Positions 24,056-32,770 of a stretch of DNA of 44,837 nucleotides are shown here, piece by piece. A program made the translations under genes and the position numbers. The stretch is from Fictibacillus nanhaiensis (GTDB lineage Bacteria > Bacillota > Bacilli > Bacillales > Fictibacillaceae): positions 1 to 44,837 of the forward strand of contig JAFHKR010000032.1 of NCBI GenBank assembly GCA_017052515.1, in the 5' to 3' direction. The notes under the pieces are model-generated. The model ran no database searches. It saw only the letters and a list, made by a program, of their open reading frames with translations, and was not told where the DNA came from. The stretch's first letter is position 1. Every line of letters starts with the position of its first letter.

Positions 24056-24697
24056 TTAATCTACGATCACTTTCTTTCGTAAAAGCAAGGATTGAAAGTT
24101 CATACCTATACCTCGTCCAGCTTCTGAAACAATGTGGAAATCGAGTACGTCAAATAGAGGAGCTACCACTTTAAGTAAATCTTCATTTGTATAAAATGAG
24201 AAGAAACGCTTTGGAATATACGAATCTTCCTGCCACACGCCCTCAGAATCTTTACCGCCGTAAACACCCATGTAAAACAAACCATCCTCTGATAAAACAG
24301 TATGAATGTTTTTAAGAACAGCAGGCAGGCTGACTTTTGGAACGTGAAGAAGCGTGTTCATCGCCCATACGGCATCAAAGGATTCAGCATCAAAATGTAG
24401 TGCGTAGTAATCCATTACTTCTGCCTTTAAACCTTTTGCACGGCACGTTTCTACCATGTTAGGAGAGAGGTCGATACACGTCACGTCCAAGTGATGTTGA
24501 GATAAGTATTTTCCGTGCTGACCTGATCCTGCTCCAATATCGAGAACAGTATGTTGGTGAGCCTTTGGATTAGATGCAAGAGCCGCAATAAAGGCTTTTA
24601 GTTCATCGGTTTTCCAACTCTGAATCACTGATTGATCACGTGAGTCTGCTTGCTCGTTGTAGCTTGCTTTCAGACTTTCTTTTAATAAAAGATCCAT
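24056..24697 (-). CDS. Class I SAM-dependent methyltransferase
   Basis: 213 aa; minus-strand ATG preceded by AAGGGAGAG. Motif I VLDIGAGSGQHGKYLS (residues 51-66), motif II VTCIDLSPNMV, and FDAVWAMNTLLHVPK (motif IV region) place it with Methyltransf_11/25 enzymes. The N-terminus LKASYNEQADSRDQS resembles Bacillus relatives acting on small molecules. It converges on the GNAT gene. No partner suggests a substrate. Confidence 0.85.
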   Translation of the reverse strand: MDLLLKESLKASYNEQADSRDQSVIQSWKTDELKAFIAALASNPKAHQHTVLDIGAGSGQHGKYLSQHHLDVTCIDLSPNMVETCRAKGLKAEVMDYYALHFDAESFDAVWAMNTLLHVPKVSLPAVLKNIHTVLSEDGLFYMGVYGGKDSEGVWQEDSYIPKRFFSFYTNEDLLKVVAPLFDVLDFHIVSEAGRGIGMNFQSLLLRKKVIVD

Positions 24698-24928
24698 GGT
24701 GTTCTCTCCCTTATCTTTATCTGAAAAATAGGTACTCTAAGCAAATACTGTATATATTATAGCGAAAGAATGGCAAGAGGTAAATTTAGAAATGCATGAA
24801 TATTCCGCAAACGAAAGCCCTTACATCACTCTGAGACCTCATAGAATCTAACACATAGTAATAAAGTAGTGTTCTAAATGTCCCCTTGAAACCGATTGGT
24901 AGAGAAGGTAGAATGTGAAGAAATTTAA

Positions 24929-24943
24929 ATTTTTCTGAAAATT
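24929..24943 (+). promoter_or_regulatory. CodY-like box upstream of the AbgT-M20 operon
   Basis: ATTTTTCTGAAAATT matches 14 of 15 positions of the CodY consensus AATTTTCWGAAAATT. It ends 22 bases before the ATG at 24966, a position compatible with repression. In Bacilli CodY represses nutrient uptake when branched-chain amino acids and GTP are high. The rest of the 268-bp gap holds no gene that I can see. Confidence 0.65.
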
Positions 24944-24965
24944 CATAAAGAAAGGAAGGGTATCC

Positions 24966-26534
24966 ATGGCACGTTCCGCACTAAAAGCAGTACCTTCACC
25001 ACATTCACCAGATCCACGTAACAAAAACAAAAATATTTTTTATAAAGCGTTGGACTGGGTAGAGAAGAACGGAAATAAACTACCGGATGTTCTTACTTTG
25101 TTTGTCATCATCACGGCCGTTATCTTGCTAGGTTCATTCATAGCAGGAGTAGCAGGTTGGAGTGCTGTGAATCCGGCCAATAATGAAAAAATCACAGCAG
25201 TCAATCTACTGAACGAAGAAGGAATCATAAGGATGCTGAGTGAACTTGTCAGTAACTTTGTGAACTTCCCACCGCTCGGTCTCGTGCTCGTGGTTATGCT
25301 TGGAGTCGGTCTAGCTGAATCAACAGGATTGATCTCAGCCTTTATGCGAAGAGTTGTATTAGCGTCACCTAAAGCACTTATCTTACCGATCATCATTTTC
25401 ATTGGAATCGTAGGAAACGCAGCTGCTGATGCTGCTTTAATCGTACTTCCTCCTGTTGCAGCCATGGTGTTTCTCACGCTTGGTCGTCATCCGATCGCTG
25501 GGCTTGCAGCAGCTTATGCAGCAGTTGCTGGCGGATTCAGTGCAAATATTATTATCAGTATGCTTGATGTGATGCTTGCTGGATTCACAGAATCTGCCGC
25601 TCACCTCCAAGATAAAACATATACAGCAAACCCTGCTATGAATTACTACTTCATGCTTGCTTCTACCTTTGTGTTGTTACCAGTAGCCGTTTGGGTAACG
25701 ACAAAGATCGTAGAACCCCGTCTTGGTGAATACCAAGTTCCTGAAGATCTTGAAGTGAAGAAACAAGCTCTAACTTCTGAAGAGAAAAGGGGGTTAAAAT
25801 GGGCAACGATCTCACTATTCATCTACACAACTATCATTCTACTCGTGACCATTCCAAAGGGCGCTATGCTTCGCCATGCGAAAACAGGCGAACTTATCGA
25901 TTCTCCTTTTATGGATTCCTTGGTTCCGATCATGCTCCTTTTCTTCTTCATTCCAGCCATGGCTTATGGATTTGGTTCTAAGGTCTTAAAAAACGATAAA
26001 GATGTAGCCAATCATTTAACAAAAGCAATGAGTGGTATGGGGTACTATATTGTGCTTGCTTTTATTGCAGCCCAGATGATCGCCTATTTTAGTTGGAGTA
26101 ACTTAGGGTCGATCATTGCAATTACGGGAGCTGACTTCTTAAAAGAATCAGGATTTACAGGACTTCCATTATTGATCGCGTTTATTCTTTTTACAGCGCT
26201 AGTAAACTTACTCATCGCTAGTTCTTCGGCAAAATGGGCTATATTAGGACCGGTATTTGTTCCGATGTTCGTGGCTTTAGATTATAGTCCAGCTTTTACA
26301 CAAATGGCATATAGGATCGGGGATTCGATCACGAATACGATCACTCCGATGCTTGCCTATTTTGCTATTCTGCTAACGTTTGCGAAAAAGTTTGATAAGA
26401 GTATGGGGATGGGGACTTTAATATCCTCCTTACTGCCTTACACGATCGCTTATACGATTTTTTGGTGTCTTTTATTTACTGTCTGGTACGTGCTAGGACT
26501 TCCGCTAGGACCTGGCGAATATATAAAAATGTAG
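24966..26534 (+). CDS. AbgT family transporter (p-aminobenzoyl-glutamate type)
   Basis: 522 aa; ATG preceded by AAAGGAAGGG. A basic N-terminus is followed by about 11-13 membrane helices. Family motifs: FPPLGLVLVVMLGVGLAEST, IVGNAAADAALIVLPPVAAM, and IASSSAKWAILGPVFVPMF with SITNTITPMLAYFAILLTFA, the latter two being the discontinuous hairpins of AbgT. AbgT imports p-aminobenzoyl-glutamate; relatives (MtrF, YdaH) export antifolates. The M20 hydrolase 22 bp downstream favours import of an N-acyl amino acid that is then cleaved. Confidence 0.92.
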   Translation: MARSALKAVPSPHSPDPRNKNKNIFYKALDWVEKNGNKLPDVLTLFVIITAVILLGSFIAGVAGWSAVNPANNEKITAVNLLNEEGIIRMLSELVSNFVNFPPLGLVLVVMLGVGLAESTGLISAFMRRVVLASPKALILPIIIFIGIVGNAAADAALIVLPPVAAMVFLTLGRHPIAGLAAAYAAVAGGFSANIIISMLDVMLAGFTESAAHLQDKTYTANPAMNYYFMLASTFVLLPVAVWVTTKIVEPRLGEYQVPEDLEVKKQALTSEEKRGLKWATISLFIYTTIILLVTIPKGAMLRHAKTGELIDSPFMDSLVPIMLLFFFIPAMAYGFGSKVLKNDKDVANHLTKAMSGMGYYIVLAFIAAQMIAYFSWSNLGSIIAITGADFLKESGFTGLPLLIAFILFTALVNLLIASSSAKWAILGPVFVPMFVALDYSPAFTQMAYRIGDSITNTITPMLAYFAILLTFAKKFDKSMGMGTLISSLLPYTIAYTIFWCLLFTVWYVLGLPLGPGEYIKM

Positions 26535-26556
26535 ATGATAAGAGGAGTGAACAGGA

Positions 26557-27753
26557 ATGGAACAATTATTTAGCCGTCTGGCAAACTATCAAGATGAAAT
26601 GGTGGAGATACGCAGACATCTTCACCAAAATCCAGAACTGTCATTTGAAGAAGTTGAAACACCAGCCTTTATTGCATCGTATCATGAGGCATTAGGTTTA
26701 GAGGTGCGAACTGGGGTAGGTGGTCGAGGTGTTGTCGCGAAGTTAAAAGGTGGAAAGCCTGGTAAAACAGTGGCACTTCGAGCTGATTTTGATGCACTTC
26801 CGATTCAGGAAGAAAATGATTCTCCATACAAATCGAAAGTGCCTGGTGTTATGCATGCGTGTGGGCATGACGGTCACACAGCATCGCTACTCGTACTCGC
26901 AAAAGTTCTAACAGAGCTTAAGGAAGAAGTGGAAGGGACGATCGTATTTATCCATCAGCACGCTGAGGAGCTCGCCCCTGGTGGAGCGATTTCCATGATT
27001 GAAGACGGTTGCCTAGATGGCGTGGATGTGATCTATGGAACACATCTTTGGGCAACGATGCCAACTGGAACAATCGGTTATCGAACTGGCCCAGTAATGG
27101 CTGCAGCCGATTCGTTCACGATAAAAGTTCAAGGAAAAGGGGGTCACGGTGCACAGCCTCATAAAACAAAAGACAGCATTGTTATTGGAGCCCAGCTTGT
27201 TTCAAACCTTCAGCAGATCGTGAGCCGCAGAGTTAATCCACTAGATGCAGCTGTCGTATCGGTAGGTGCGTTTGAAGCGAAGAATGCGTTCAACGTTATC
27301 GCTGATACAGCAAAGCTAACAGGAACGGTTCGCACATTTAAGGAAGAAGTACGAGTTGCCATCGAGCAAGAGATCGACCGCATTGCAAAAGGTACGTGTC
27401 TTGCATCAGATGCTTCCTATGAGTATGTATTTAAACGAGGATATCCGGCGGTTGTAAACCATAAAGATGACACAGAGTTTGTTGTTGATGTAGCAAGAAA
27501 AGTGCCAGGTGTTCTAGAACTTGAAGAAATCGAACCGCAAATGGGTGGAGAAGATTATTCCTACTACTTAGAGAGAGTGCCAGGCACGTTCTTTTTTACA
27601 GGAGCTCTAGATGATTCTTGGGAAGAGGTCTATCCACATCATCATCCGAAATTCAAGATCAATGAAGATGCTTTACTGGTTGCAGCAAGTCTATTAGGGG
27701 CTGCAACACTTTCCTATCTAAAACAAGATTCTTCAAGAAAAGTTTTGAGCTAA
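26557..27753 (+). CDS. M20 family metallo-amidohydrolase (AbgA/hippuricase-like)
   Basis: 398 aa; ATG preceded by AAGAGGAGTG. Metal-binding MHACGHDGH (H100, C102, H104), catalytic/metal pair E137-E138 in FIHQHAEELAPGG, GTHLWATMPTG, a dimerisation domain starting QGKGGHGAQPH, and GGEDYSYY at the C-terminus. The Cys in HACGHDGH marks the amidohydrolase subfamily (M20D), which cleaves N-acyl or N-aryl amino acids such as hippurate or p-aminobenzoyl-glutamate. It is the second gene of the CodY-box operon with AbgT. Confidence 0.92.
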   Translation: MEQLFSRLANYQDEMVEIRRHLHQNPELSFEEVETPAFIASYHEALGLEVRTGVGGRGVVAKLKGGKPGKTVALRADFDALPIQEENDSPYKSKVPGVMHACGHDGHTASLLVLAKVLTELKEEVEGTIVFIHQHAEELAPGGAISMIEDGCLDGVDVIYGTHLWATMPTGTIGYRTGPVMAAADSFTIKVQGKGGHGAQPHKTKDSIVIGAQLVSNLQQIVSRRVNPLDAAVVSVGAFEAKNAFNVIADTAKLTGTVRTFKEEVRVAIEQEIDRIAKGTCLASDASYEYVFKRGYPAVVNHKDDTEFVVDVARKVPGVLELEEIEPQMGGEDYSYYLERVPGTFFFTGALDDSWEEVYPHHHPKFKINEDALLVAASLLGAATLSYLKQDSSRKVLS

Positions 27754-27768
27754 CAAAATAAAATCATG

Positions 27769-27800
27769 AAAAAGCTCCCTTACGCGAGGGAGCTTTTTTA
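27769..27800. terminator. Strong bidirectional terminator
   Basis: AAAAAGCTCCCT (27769-27780), loop TACGCG, AGGGAGCTTTTTT (27787-27799). Serves the M20 gene and the converging small gene. Confidence 0.92.
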
Positions 27801-27810
27801 TATTTGTGGA

Positions 27811-28095
27811 TTATTCCCAACAGCTGTCAGGAGCAGTTCCACCAGGAATTTCACCAGGATTTCCGCCGGAATCATCTCCATTAGATTTCTTGGATTTCTT
27901 ACAAGACTTTTTAGACTTTACAGCAGGAGCTTTCTTAGACTTCTTACGTTTAAGACCATCACCTAAAAGAGAGCGTAAAGTTTCAACAGTGCCAGCTTCA
28001 GTGCCGTTTTCAGCAGTCACTTCAGCTTCTGTCTCTGTGCCGTTCGCACCTAGAGTATTCAATGCTTCTAATAGTTCTTTTCTTTTTTTACCCAA
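27811..28095 (-). CDS. Small Lys/Ser-rich hypothetical protein
   Basis: 94 aa from TTG 28095, with GGGGG 8 bases upstream; a GTG at 28110 is in frame but overlaps that site. The first half is acidic and Ala/Thr/Gly-rich (KELLEALNTLGANGTETEAE), the second half a basic KKSKKAP...KSKKSCKKSKKSNG tract ending GGNPGEIPGGTAPDSCWE. Two cysteines. No family recognised. A Lys-rich low-complexity tail could bind nucleic acid or polyanionic surfaces; I cannot decide. The ribosome site and shared terminator support it as a gene. Confidence 0.6.
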   Translation of the reverse strand: MGKKRKELLEALNTLGANGTETEAEVTAENGTEAGTVETLRSLLGDGLKRKKSKKAPAVKSKKSCKKSKKSNGDDSGGNPGEIPGGTAPDSCWE

Positions 28096-28205
28096 TCGTA
28101 TCACCCCCACTATTACTATATGAAATGCTAGAAAGAGTGCTTGTACGAAACACTATTTTTAAGAGAAAGAAGCGTCTAAATTCGTTGTATAAAAGTAATA
28201 AAGTA

Positions 28206-28235
28206 TTGATATTTGTATGGGTATCATTTTATAAT
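28206..28235 (+). promoter_or_regulatory. Sigma-A-like promoter for the FAD oxidase gene
   Basis: TTGATA (28206-28211), 18-base spacer, TATAAT (28230-28235), about 39 bases before the GTG start. Confidence 0.65.
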
Positions 28236-28273
28236 AAATGTGTAAAATTACACTATTATTAGAGGGTGACGGA

Positions 28274-29698
28274 GTGAAAGGAAAATATTTGTTAATTGGA
28301 ATTTCATTATATGGGCTCGCTTTTTATGCGAGTACATCTATCCATTCCCATCAACAGAAAACAGTCGTTGTAGAAGACGCCGGAAAGCTTTTGCCTACAA
28401 AGATGAAAGAGGTCAAGAGCACGCAATCTACGGAGGAGCTGCAAAATTGGGTGACAAAAGAAAAAACGATCTCAATCGCTGGAATGCAACATAGTCAGGG
28501 TGGGCATACGGTCTATCCAAATGGAACGCTGCTTGATATGAAAAGTTATAACGAGATCCTGGACTTCAACCCAAAAGAAAAAACAATAACGGTTCAAAGT
28601 GGTGTGACATGGGCTGATATTCAGAAGAAGATTAATCCGTACGGTCTATCCATTCAAGTTATGCAGTCACAAAATATATTTACTGTTGGTGGCGCCCTTA
28701 GTGTCAACGTTCACGGACGGGATATCAGATATGGTTCTCTAATCGATACTGTGGATTCTTTTCGCTTGTTAAAACCAGATGGAGAAATCATTTCTGTGAG
28801 TCGTGATGAGAACAGTGAATATTTTTCATATGTAATAGGTGGTTACGGTCTTTTTGGGGTCATACTCGATGTCACACTGCAATTGGCTGAAGATGAATTG
28901 TACAAACAACGCATTTCCACAATGGATTACAGCGTATATGAAGAACATTTTAAGAATAACGTCGAAAACGATGAGAAGGTGAAGATGCACCTTGCTCGTT
29001 TATCTGTTGCACCTAATACCTTTTTAAAAGAAATGTATGTGACGGACTATGTATTAGCGGTTGACCAAAAAAAGTTAACTAGCTATTCGAAGTTAAATGA
29101 AGAAGAAAAAGTGGCACTTCCAAAGTTCATGTTAGGCATGTCTCGTTATAGTGACTGGGGAAAAGATGTATTTTGGGAGACGCAAAAGAAACACTTTCAA
29201 AATAGCAATGGTAGCTACCAATCAAGAAATAACGTAATGAGATCAGACAGTACGTTTATGGAATATGAAAATGCCAATCGAACAGAAGTGTTACAAGAGT
29301 ATTTTGTTCCTGTTGATGAGTTTACTACTTATATTGATGATCTTAGAAAGGTGTTAGAAAAAGAGGATCTGAACCTGTTAAACATCACGATTCGGTACGT
29401 CGAGCATGATGAGGATGCCGTGTTGTCTTATGCGAAGGATGATATGTTTGCGCTTGTGTTATTGATTAATCAAGGCCGTTCAGAAAAAGAGATAAGAAGA
29501 ACCGAGAAGATCATTCAGAAGATGATTGACGTAACGCTAGATCACGATGGAAGCTATTACTTACCTTATTATTCATATCCGACAAAGAAACAACTAAAAC
29601 AAGCATATCCCCGTATCGATGAGTTCTTTCAGAAAAAGCGGGAACTCGATCCCGATGAGCGATTCAAAAATCTTTTCTATGAGGTGTATGCACAATGA
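28274..29698 (+). CDS. Membrane-anchored FAD-binding (PCMH/VAO-type) oxidoreductase
   Basis: 474 aa from GTG 28274; AGAGGGTG lies 5 bases upstream. An N-terminal hydrophobic segment (about residues 5-21) looks like a signal anchor. The PCMH FAD domain follows: ISIAGMQHSQGGHTVYPNGT with H73 and H78, TVQSGVTWADIQKKI, FTVGGALSVNVHGRD (about 136-150), YGSLIDTV and GGYGLFGVI. The C-terminal half is a substrate domain ending PRIDEFFQKKRELDPDERF, as in alditol/lactone oxidases. Substrate unknown. Its stop overlaps the next gene's start by 4 bases, so the oxidase and the MFS-like protein are coupled. Confidence 0.87.
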   Translation: MKGKYLLIGISLYGLAFYASTSIHSHQQKTVVVEDAGKLLPTKMKEVKSTQSTEELQNWVTKEKTISIAGMQHSQGGHTVYPNGTLLDMKSYNEILDFNPKEKTITVQSGVTWADIQKKINPYGLSIQVMQSQNIFTVGGALSVNVHGRDIRYGSLIDTVDSFRLLKPDGEIISVSRDENSEYFSYVIGGYGLFGVILDVTLQLAEDELYKQRISTMDYSVYEEHFKNNVENDEKVKMHLARLSVAPNTFLKEMYVTDYVLAVDQKKLTSYSKLNEEEKVALPKFMLGMSRYSDWGKDVFWETQKKHFQNSNGSYQSRNNVMRSDSTFMEYENANRTEVLQEYFVPVDEFTTYIDDLRKVLEKEDLNLLNITIRYVEHDEDAVLSYAKDDMFALVLLINQGRSEKEIRRTEKIIQKMIDVTLDHDGSYYLPYYSYPTKKQLKQAYPRIDEFFQKKRELDPDERFKNLFYEVYAQ

Positions 29699-30267
29699 AT
29701 TATCGTACATTTGTAACAGCACAAAGCCTTTTAATGACAGCAAGCTCGATGGTCTTTCCCTTTTACCTGCTTCTCATTCGTAACATCGGTGACAGCTACT
29801 CGCAGTTCGGTTTAGCATATGGATTGTTTGCATTGACCGCCGCGCTTGTTCATCCTATCATTGGCAGACTCTCTGATCGACTAGGTGACCGTACCTTCAT
29901 TCTGATACATACATGGGGTATGGCTGGAATCATGCTGATAATACCGATCATTGAAACCGTATCTGCTCTTTATCTCGTCCAAATTGTAATGGGTATTCTA
30001 GGTGCCGTACAAAAAACTTCGGAGAAAACTGTTTTGGCTAGGAAGTCGCATGGTGTGCAGGCTGGCCAAAAGATAGGAAGCTATCACCTTTGGACAAGTG
30101 TATGGGGAGCGATTGCGGTCATGTTAACAGGGTATCTTATCGATTTTTTGACGATCGGAAGTTTATTCTATATCGCATCAATTCTATACATGATCTCTGG
30201 CTTACTTATTTTAAAGTCAGCAGCCGTGCCACTTAGGGTTCAACGAAAAAAGCCTGTACAGTTCTAG
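29695..30267 (+). CDS. Half-length MFS-type membrane protein
   Basis: 190 aa, start overlapping the oxidase gene (ATGA). Six membrane helices can be placed at about 8-28, 36-55, 71-88, 90-110, 130-148 and 152-172. The loop between helices 2 and 3 holds GRLSDRLGDRT, the MFS motif A. Ordinary MFS proteins have about 400 aa and 12 helices, so only the N-terminal half is present. The end (VPLRVQRKKPVQF) looks natural, and no remnant of a second half follows before the terminator and the next genes. It may work as a dimer, or be a stable truncation. Confidence 0.8.
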   Translation: MNYRTFVTAQSLLMTASSMVFPFYLLLIRNIGDSYSQFGLAYGLFALTAALVHPIIGRLSDRLGDRTFILIHTWGMAGIMLIIPIIETVSALYLVQIVMGILGAVQKTSEKTVLARKSHGVQAGQKIGSYHLWTSVWGAIAVMLTGYLIDFLTIGSLFYIASILYMISGLLILKSAAVPLRVQRKKPVQF

Positions 30268-30279
30268 CTGACGGGCTTT
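30249..30279. terminator. Terminator between the MFS-like gene and the converging microprotein gene
   Basis: AAAGCCTGT (30249-30257) pairs with ACGGGCTTT (30271-30279). On the minus strand it is followed by TTTTTTCG. It overlaps the 3' ends of both genes. Confidence 0.7.
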
Positions 30280-30448
30280 ATGTGTACATTTGATAAAGAA
30301 TCCAAGTGATGACCAAACACTGTAGGGCAAGAACGATCATTCTTCTTGCAGGGTATCTAACGCCATTGCTTAGTATTCTAGTAAATAATGCTTCAAATAA
30401 GAGAACAATTAAAAATGTATAAATAAAGCCAAGAAGCAGTTCTTCCAT
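30278..30448 (-). CDS. Small membrane protein of 56 aa, unknown
   Basis: Read on the minus strand: MEELLLGFIYTFLIVLLFEA, a basic loop with RILSNGVRYPARRM, then IVLALQCLVITWILYQMYT. Two membrane helices joined by a basic loop. A strong AGGTGGAGGA precedes the ATG by one or two bases. The next minus-strand gene upstream encodes another small two-helix protein, so the two may be co-expressed. No family recognised. Confidence 0.72.
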   Translation of the reverse strand: MEELLLGFIYTFLIVLLFEALFTRILSNGVRYPARRMIVLALQCLVITWILYQMYT

Positions 30449-30509
30449 TCCTCCACCTACTTTATTCGTTCTGCTGTTAAAGCCAAGTCATCCTTCTTCG
30501 TCAAACCAT

Positions 30510-30746
30510 TTAAGATGGGTCCTCGTCTTTTTTGCCTCTTCTCCAATACTTTTGAATGAAGTTTCTTACAATATCTTTTCCTGCTAATAGAGCACCGAGC
30601 CAGAAGAAAACTTCTCCGCCGATAAATAATCCACTCACGATGGCTGTTTTAACACCTGCACTAAATGATAAGAAGGGTATGACCGGTATTAGGATCCACA
30701 AAACAAACGAAAGTATAATAAAAGTAACGCCGATTTTCTTTTTCAA
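30510..30746 (-). CDS. Small two-helix membrane protein (transporter-suffix-like)
   Basis: 78 aa from TTG 30746 with GGAGGAG 6 bases upstream; the ATG at 30761 overlaps that site. Helices at about 4-25 and 36-56: KKKIGVTFIILSFVLWILIP then TAIVSGLFIGGEVFFWLGAL, followed by AGKDIVRNF and a basic tail. The pattern resembles the short transporter suffix domain that occurs alone or at transporter C-termini; the match is by memory of pattern and is tentative. It is followed on the same strand by the 56-aa gene. Confidence 0.7.
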   Translation of the reverse strand: MKKKIGVTFIILSFVLWILIPVIPFLSFSAGVKTAIVSGLFIGGEVFFWLGALLAGKDIVRNFIQKYWRRGKKDEDPS

Positions 30747-30952
30747 AGCAATCTCCTCCATAGCTAGTCACACGTAATACGAAAACAACGAGATAAAGTT
30801 TCCACCTTATTATTCTACCAAACTATTAGAAAAAAATTCCATATTGTATTTAATTATTAACTGGATGGTATTACCAGTGAACTCATAGTTGAAAATGTTT
30901 CCAAGTTTGGATAATGTTAAGGGGAAACTGGTGTAAAAGGGTGGGGGTAATC

Positions 30953-31459
30953 TTGACAAAAGAACTCGTATATCAGAGCAGAGATAAAGAGGTTGAAGTA
31001 TTCGAAGATGAATTTGGAAGTATCACGTTAAAAGAGAGCCCTTATGAAGCTGCTGTCATGGTCGCTCTAGAGAACGATTCTCTCATATTGATCAGCCAAT
31101 ATCGACCTGCAGTAGATCAAGTTATCATTCAACTACCAGGTGGTGGAATGAATGAAAATGAAGATGCGATGGAAGCTGCAAAACGAGAGTTGCTTGAAGA
31201 AACGGGTATCGTGTGTGGAGAAACGGTTTTCCTAGGAAGTATCCAGCCTAGTGCGTGTTTGAGTAATACGGTTACTCATGTTTATTTTACAAAAGATATT
31301 GTGGAATACAGATCTCAAATGCTTGAGAAAAAGGAAGCGACGATTCAAGCCTTTCACATTCCTGTAGATCGAGCATTTCGTAATATTGAGCAAGGGCTTT
31401 GGAAAGATAGTGAACTGGCACACGGATTACTATTAGCTAGGTTGAAAGGGTGGATCTAA
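30953..31459 (+). CDS. Nudix hydrolase (ADP-ribose pyrophosphatase-like)
   Basis: 168 aa from TTG 30953, preceded by GGGTGGGGG. Nudix box at about residues 64-86 (GGMNENEDAMEAAKRELLEE then TGI) fits Gx5Ex7REUxEExGU. Upstream SQYRPAVDQVIIQLPGGG is the E/QxRxPxxxxxxELPxG segment of the ADP-ribose pyrophosphatase group, which cleaves ADP-ribose to AMP and ribose 5-phosphate; a related NDP-sugar could be the substrate. The HIT gene follows after one base. Confidence 0.88.
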   Translation: MTKELVYQSRDKEVEVFEDEFGSITLKESPYEAAVMVALENDSLILISQYRPAVDQVIIQLPGGGMNENEDAMEAAKRELLEETGIVCGETVFLGSIQPSACLSNTVTHVYFTKDIVEYRSQMLEKKEATIQAFHIPVDRAFRNIEQGLWKDSELAHGLLLARLKGWI

Positions 31460-31460
31460 G

Positions 31461-31862
31461 GTGGGTTGTTTAGGATGTGAATTGGCGAACAAAGAATTAC
31501 CGATACATACAGTGTATGAAGATGACTGGGTGACATGTTTTTTAGACATTGATCCTTTTAACGAAGGACACACGTTAATTGTTCCGAAAAGACATGTGAA
31601 GGAATTGACTGAGCTAACAAATGAAGAAATGAACGCTGTGATGGATGCTGCAAAATACATATCGAAAAAGCTAGAGAGTTGTTTTAACCCTGATGGGATT
31701 ACGATCAACCAAAATGGGGGAAAGTTTAGTGATCTTACTCACTTTCACATGCATGTGATTCCAAGGTATGAAAACGATGGATTCACGTGGAGTGAATCTA
31801 TGATCTTGGATAATGCTCATGAACGTTTAGAAGAAACGGCAGGTAAACTTCAAAGAGTATAA
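31461..31862 (+). CDS. HIT family nucleotide hydrolase/transferase
   Basis: 133 aa from GTG 31461, with GGGTGG upstream. HIT motif HFHMHVIP (H94, H96, H98; H96 or H98 as nucleophile region). N-terminal C3-x2-C6 with H45 and H94 can form the zinc site of Hint/Hit proteins. It acts on adenosine phosphoramidates or dinucleotides. Pairing with the Nudix gene suggests joint nucleotide clean-up. Confidence 0.9.
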   Translation: MGCLGCELANKELPIHTVYEDDWVTCFLDIDPFNEGHTLIVPKRHVKELTELTNEEMNAVMDAAKYISKKLESCFNPDGITINQNGGKFSDLTHFHMHVIPRYENDGFTWSESMILDNAHERLEETAGKLQRV

Positions 31863-31916
31863 TGGTTTTAACTCTTGATGAAATTATGCCAAAATGTGAT
31901 CAAGGAGGGATTCATT

Positions 31917-32762
31917 ATGCCAAGCAGTATTCATGATCGTGCCGTTCTACATAATGGTGTTCAAATGCCATGGATAGGGCTAGGAGTCTATAAAGCTGAA
32001 GATGGTGATGAAGTCATCCAGTCCATAAAGTGGGCGATTGATGCAGGTTATCGAAGCATTGATACAGCAAGCCTTTATAACAATGAAGCGGGCGTGGGTC
32101 AGGCAATCGCTGAATCAAATGTTCCAAGAGAAGAACTCTTTATCACAACTAAAGTTTGGAACACTGACCAAGGATACGAAAAAACCTTAGCCGCCTTTGA
32201 TGCCAGTTTAGAAAGACTAGGCTTAGATTATGTGGATCTATACTTAATTCACTGGCCAGTGCCAGGAAAGTACAAAGAGACATGGAAAGCACTAGAGAAA
32301 ATCTATAACGATGGACGAGCTAAAGCGATCGGTGTTAGTAATTTCAAACAGCATCATCTTGAAGACTTGATGAATGATGCAGAGATAAAACCGATGGTGA
32401 ACCAAGTGGAATACCATCCTCGTTTATCTCAAGAAAAATTGTTGGTATTCTGTAAAGATCAAGGCATTCAACTTGAAGCATGGAGACCTCTTTTAAAAGG
32501 AGAGATCTTTGAGGAACCAACCTTGGTAGAGCTTGCTGATAAATACAATAAATCAGTTGCTCAGATTATTTTACGCTGGGATCTTCAAAACGGAGTAGTT
32601 ACGATACCTAAATCGGTAACACAGCATAGGATCGAAGAAAATATCGAACTCTTTGACTTTGAATTATCAAATGAGGATATGACGCGTATCTCTGCGCTTA
32701 ATCAAGACAAACGTAACGGCGCAGATCCGGATGATCCGGAATTTTATAAACAGTTTGAGTAA
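31917..32762 (+). CDS. Aldo/keto reductase
   Basis: 281 aa from ATG 31917, with AAGGAGGGA upstream. Catalytic tetrad D49, Y54, K79 and H112 is intact in DAGYRSIDTASLYNNEAGVG, FITTKVWN and DLYLIHWP. Cofactor-binding IPKSVTQHRIEEN near the C-terminus fits NADPH. Sequence resembles Bacillus AKR5G proteins (YvgN/YtbE), which reduce methylglyoxal and other aldehydes; the substrate here is not known. The WRPLLKG segment takes the place of the more common WSPLMQG. Confidence 0.92.
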   Translation: MPSSIHDRAVLHNGVQMPWIGLGVYKAEDGDEVIQSIKWAIDAGYRSIDTASLYNNEAGVGQAIAESNVPREELFITTKVWNTDQGYEKTLAAFDASLERLGLDYVDLYLIHWPVPGKYKETWKALEKIYNDGRAKAIGVSNFKQHHLEDLMNDAEIKPMVNQVEYHPRLSQEKLLVFCKDQGIQLEAWRPLLKGEIFEEPTLVELADKYNKSVAQIILRWDLQNGVVTIPKSVTQHRIEENIELFDFELSNEDMTRISALNQDKRNGADPDDPEFYKQFE

Positions 32763-32770
32763 AATGAGTG

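Noticed and set aside
27806-28123. 105-codon plus-strand open frame opposite the Lys-rich small protein
   Set aside because: Low-complexity Phe/Ser/Pro product, no ribosome site, and it crosses the terminator side; the minus-strand frame has a better start.
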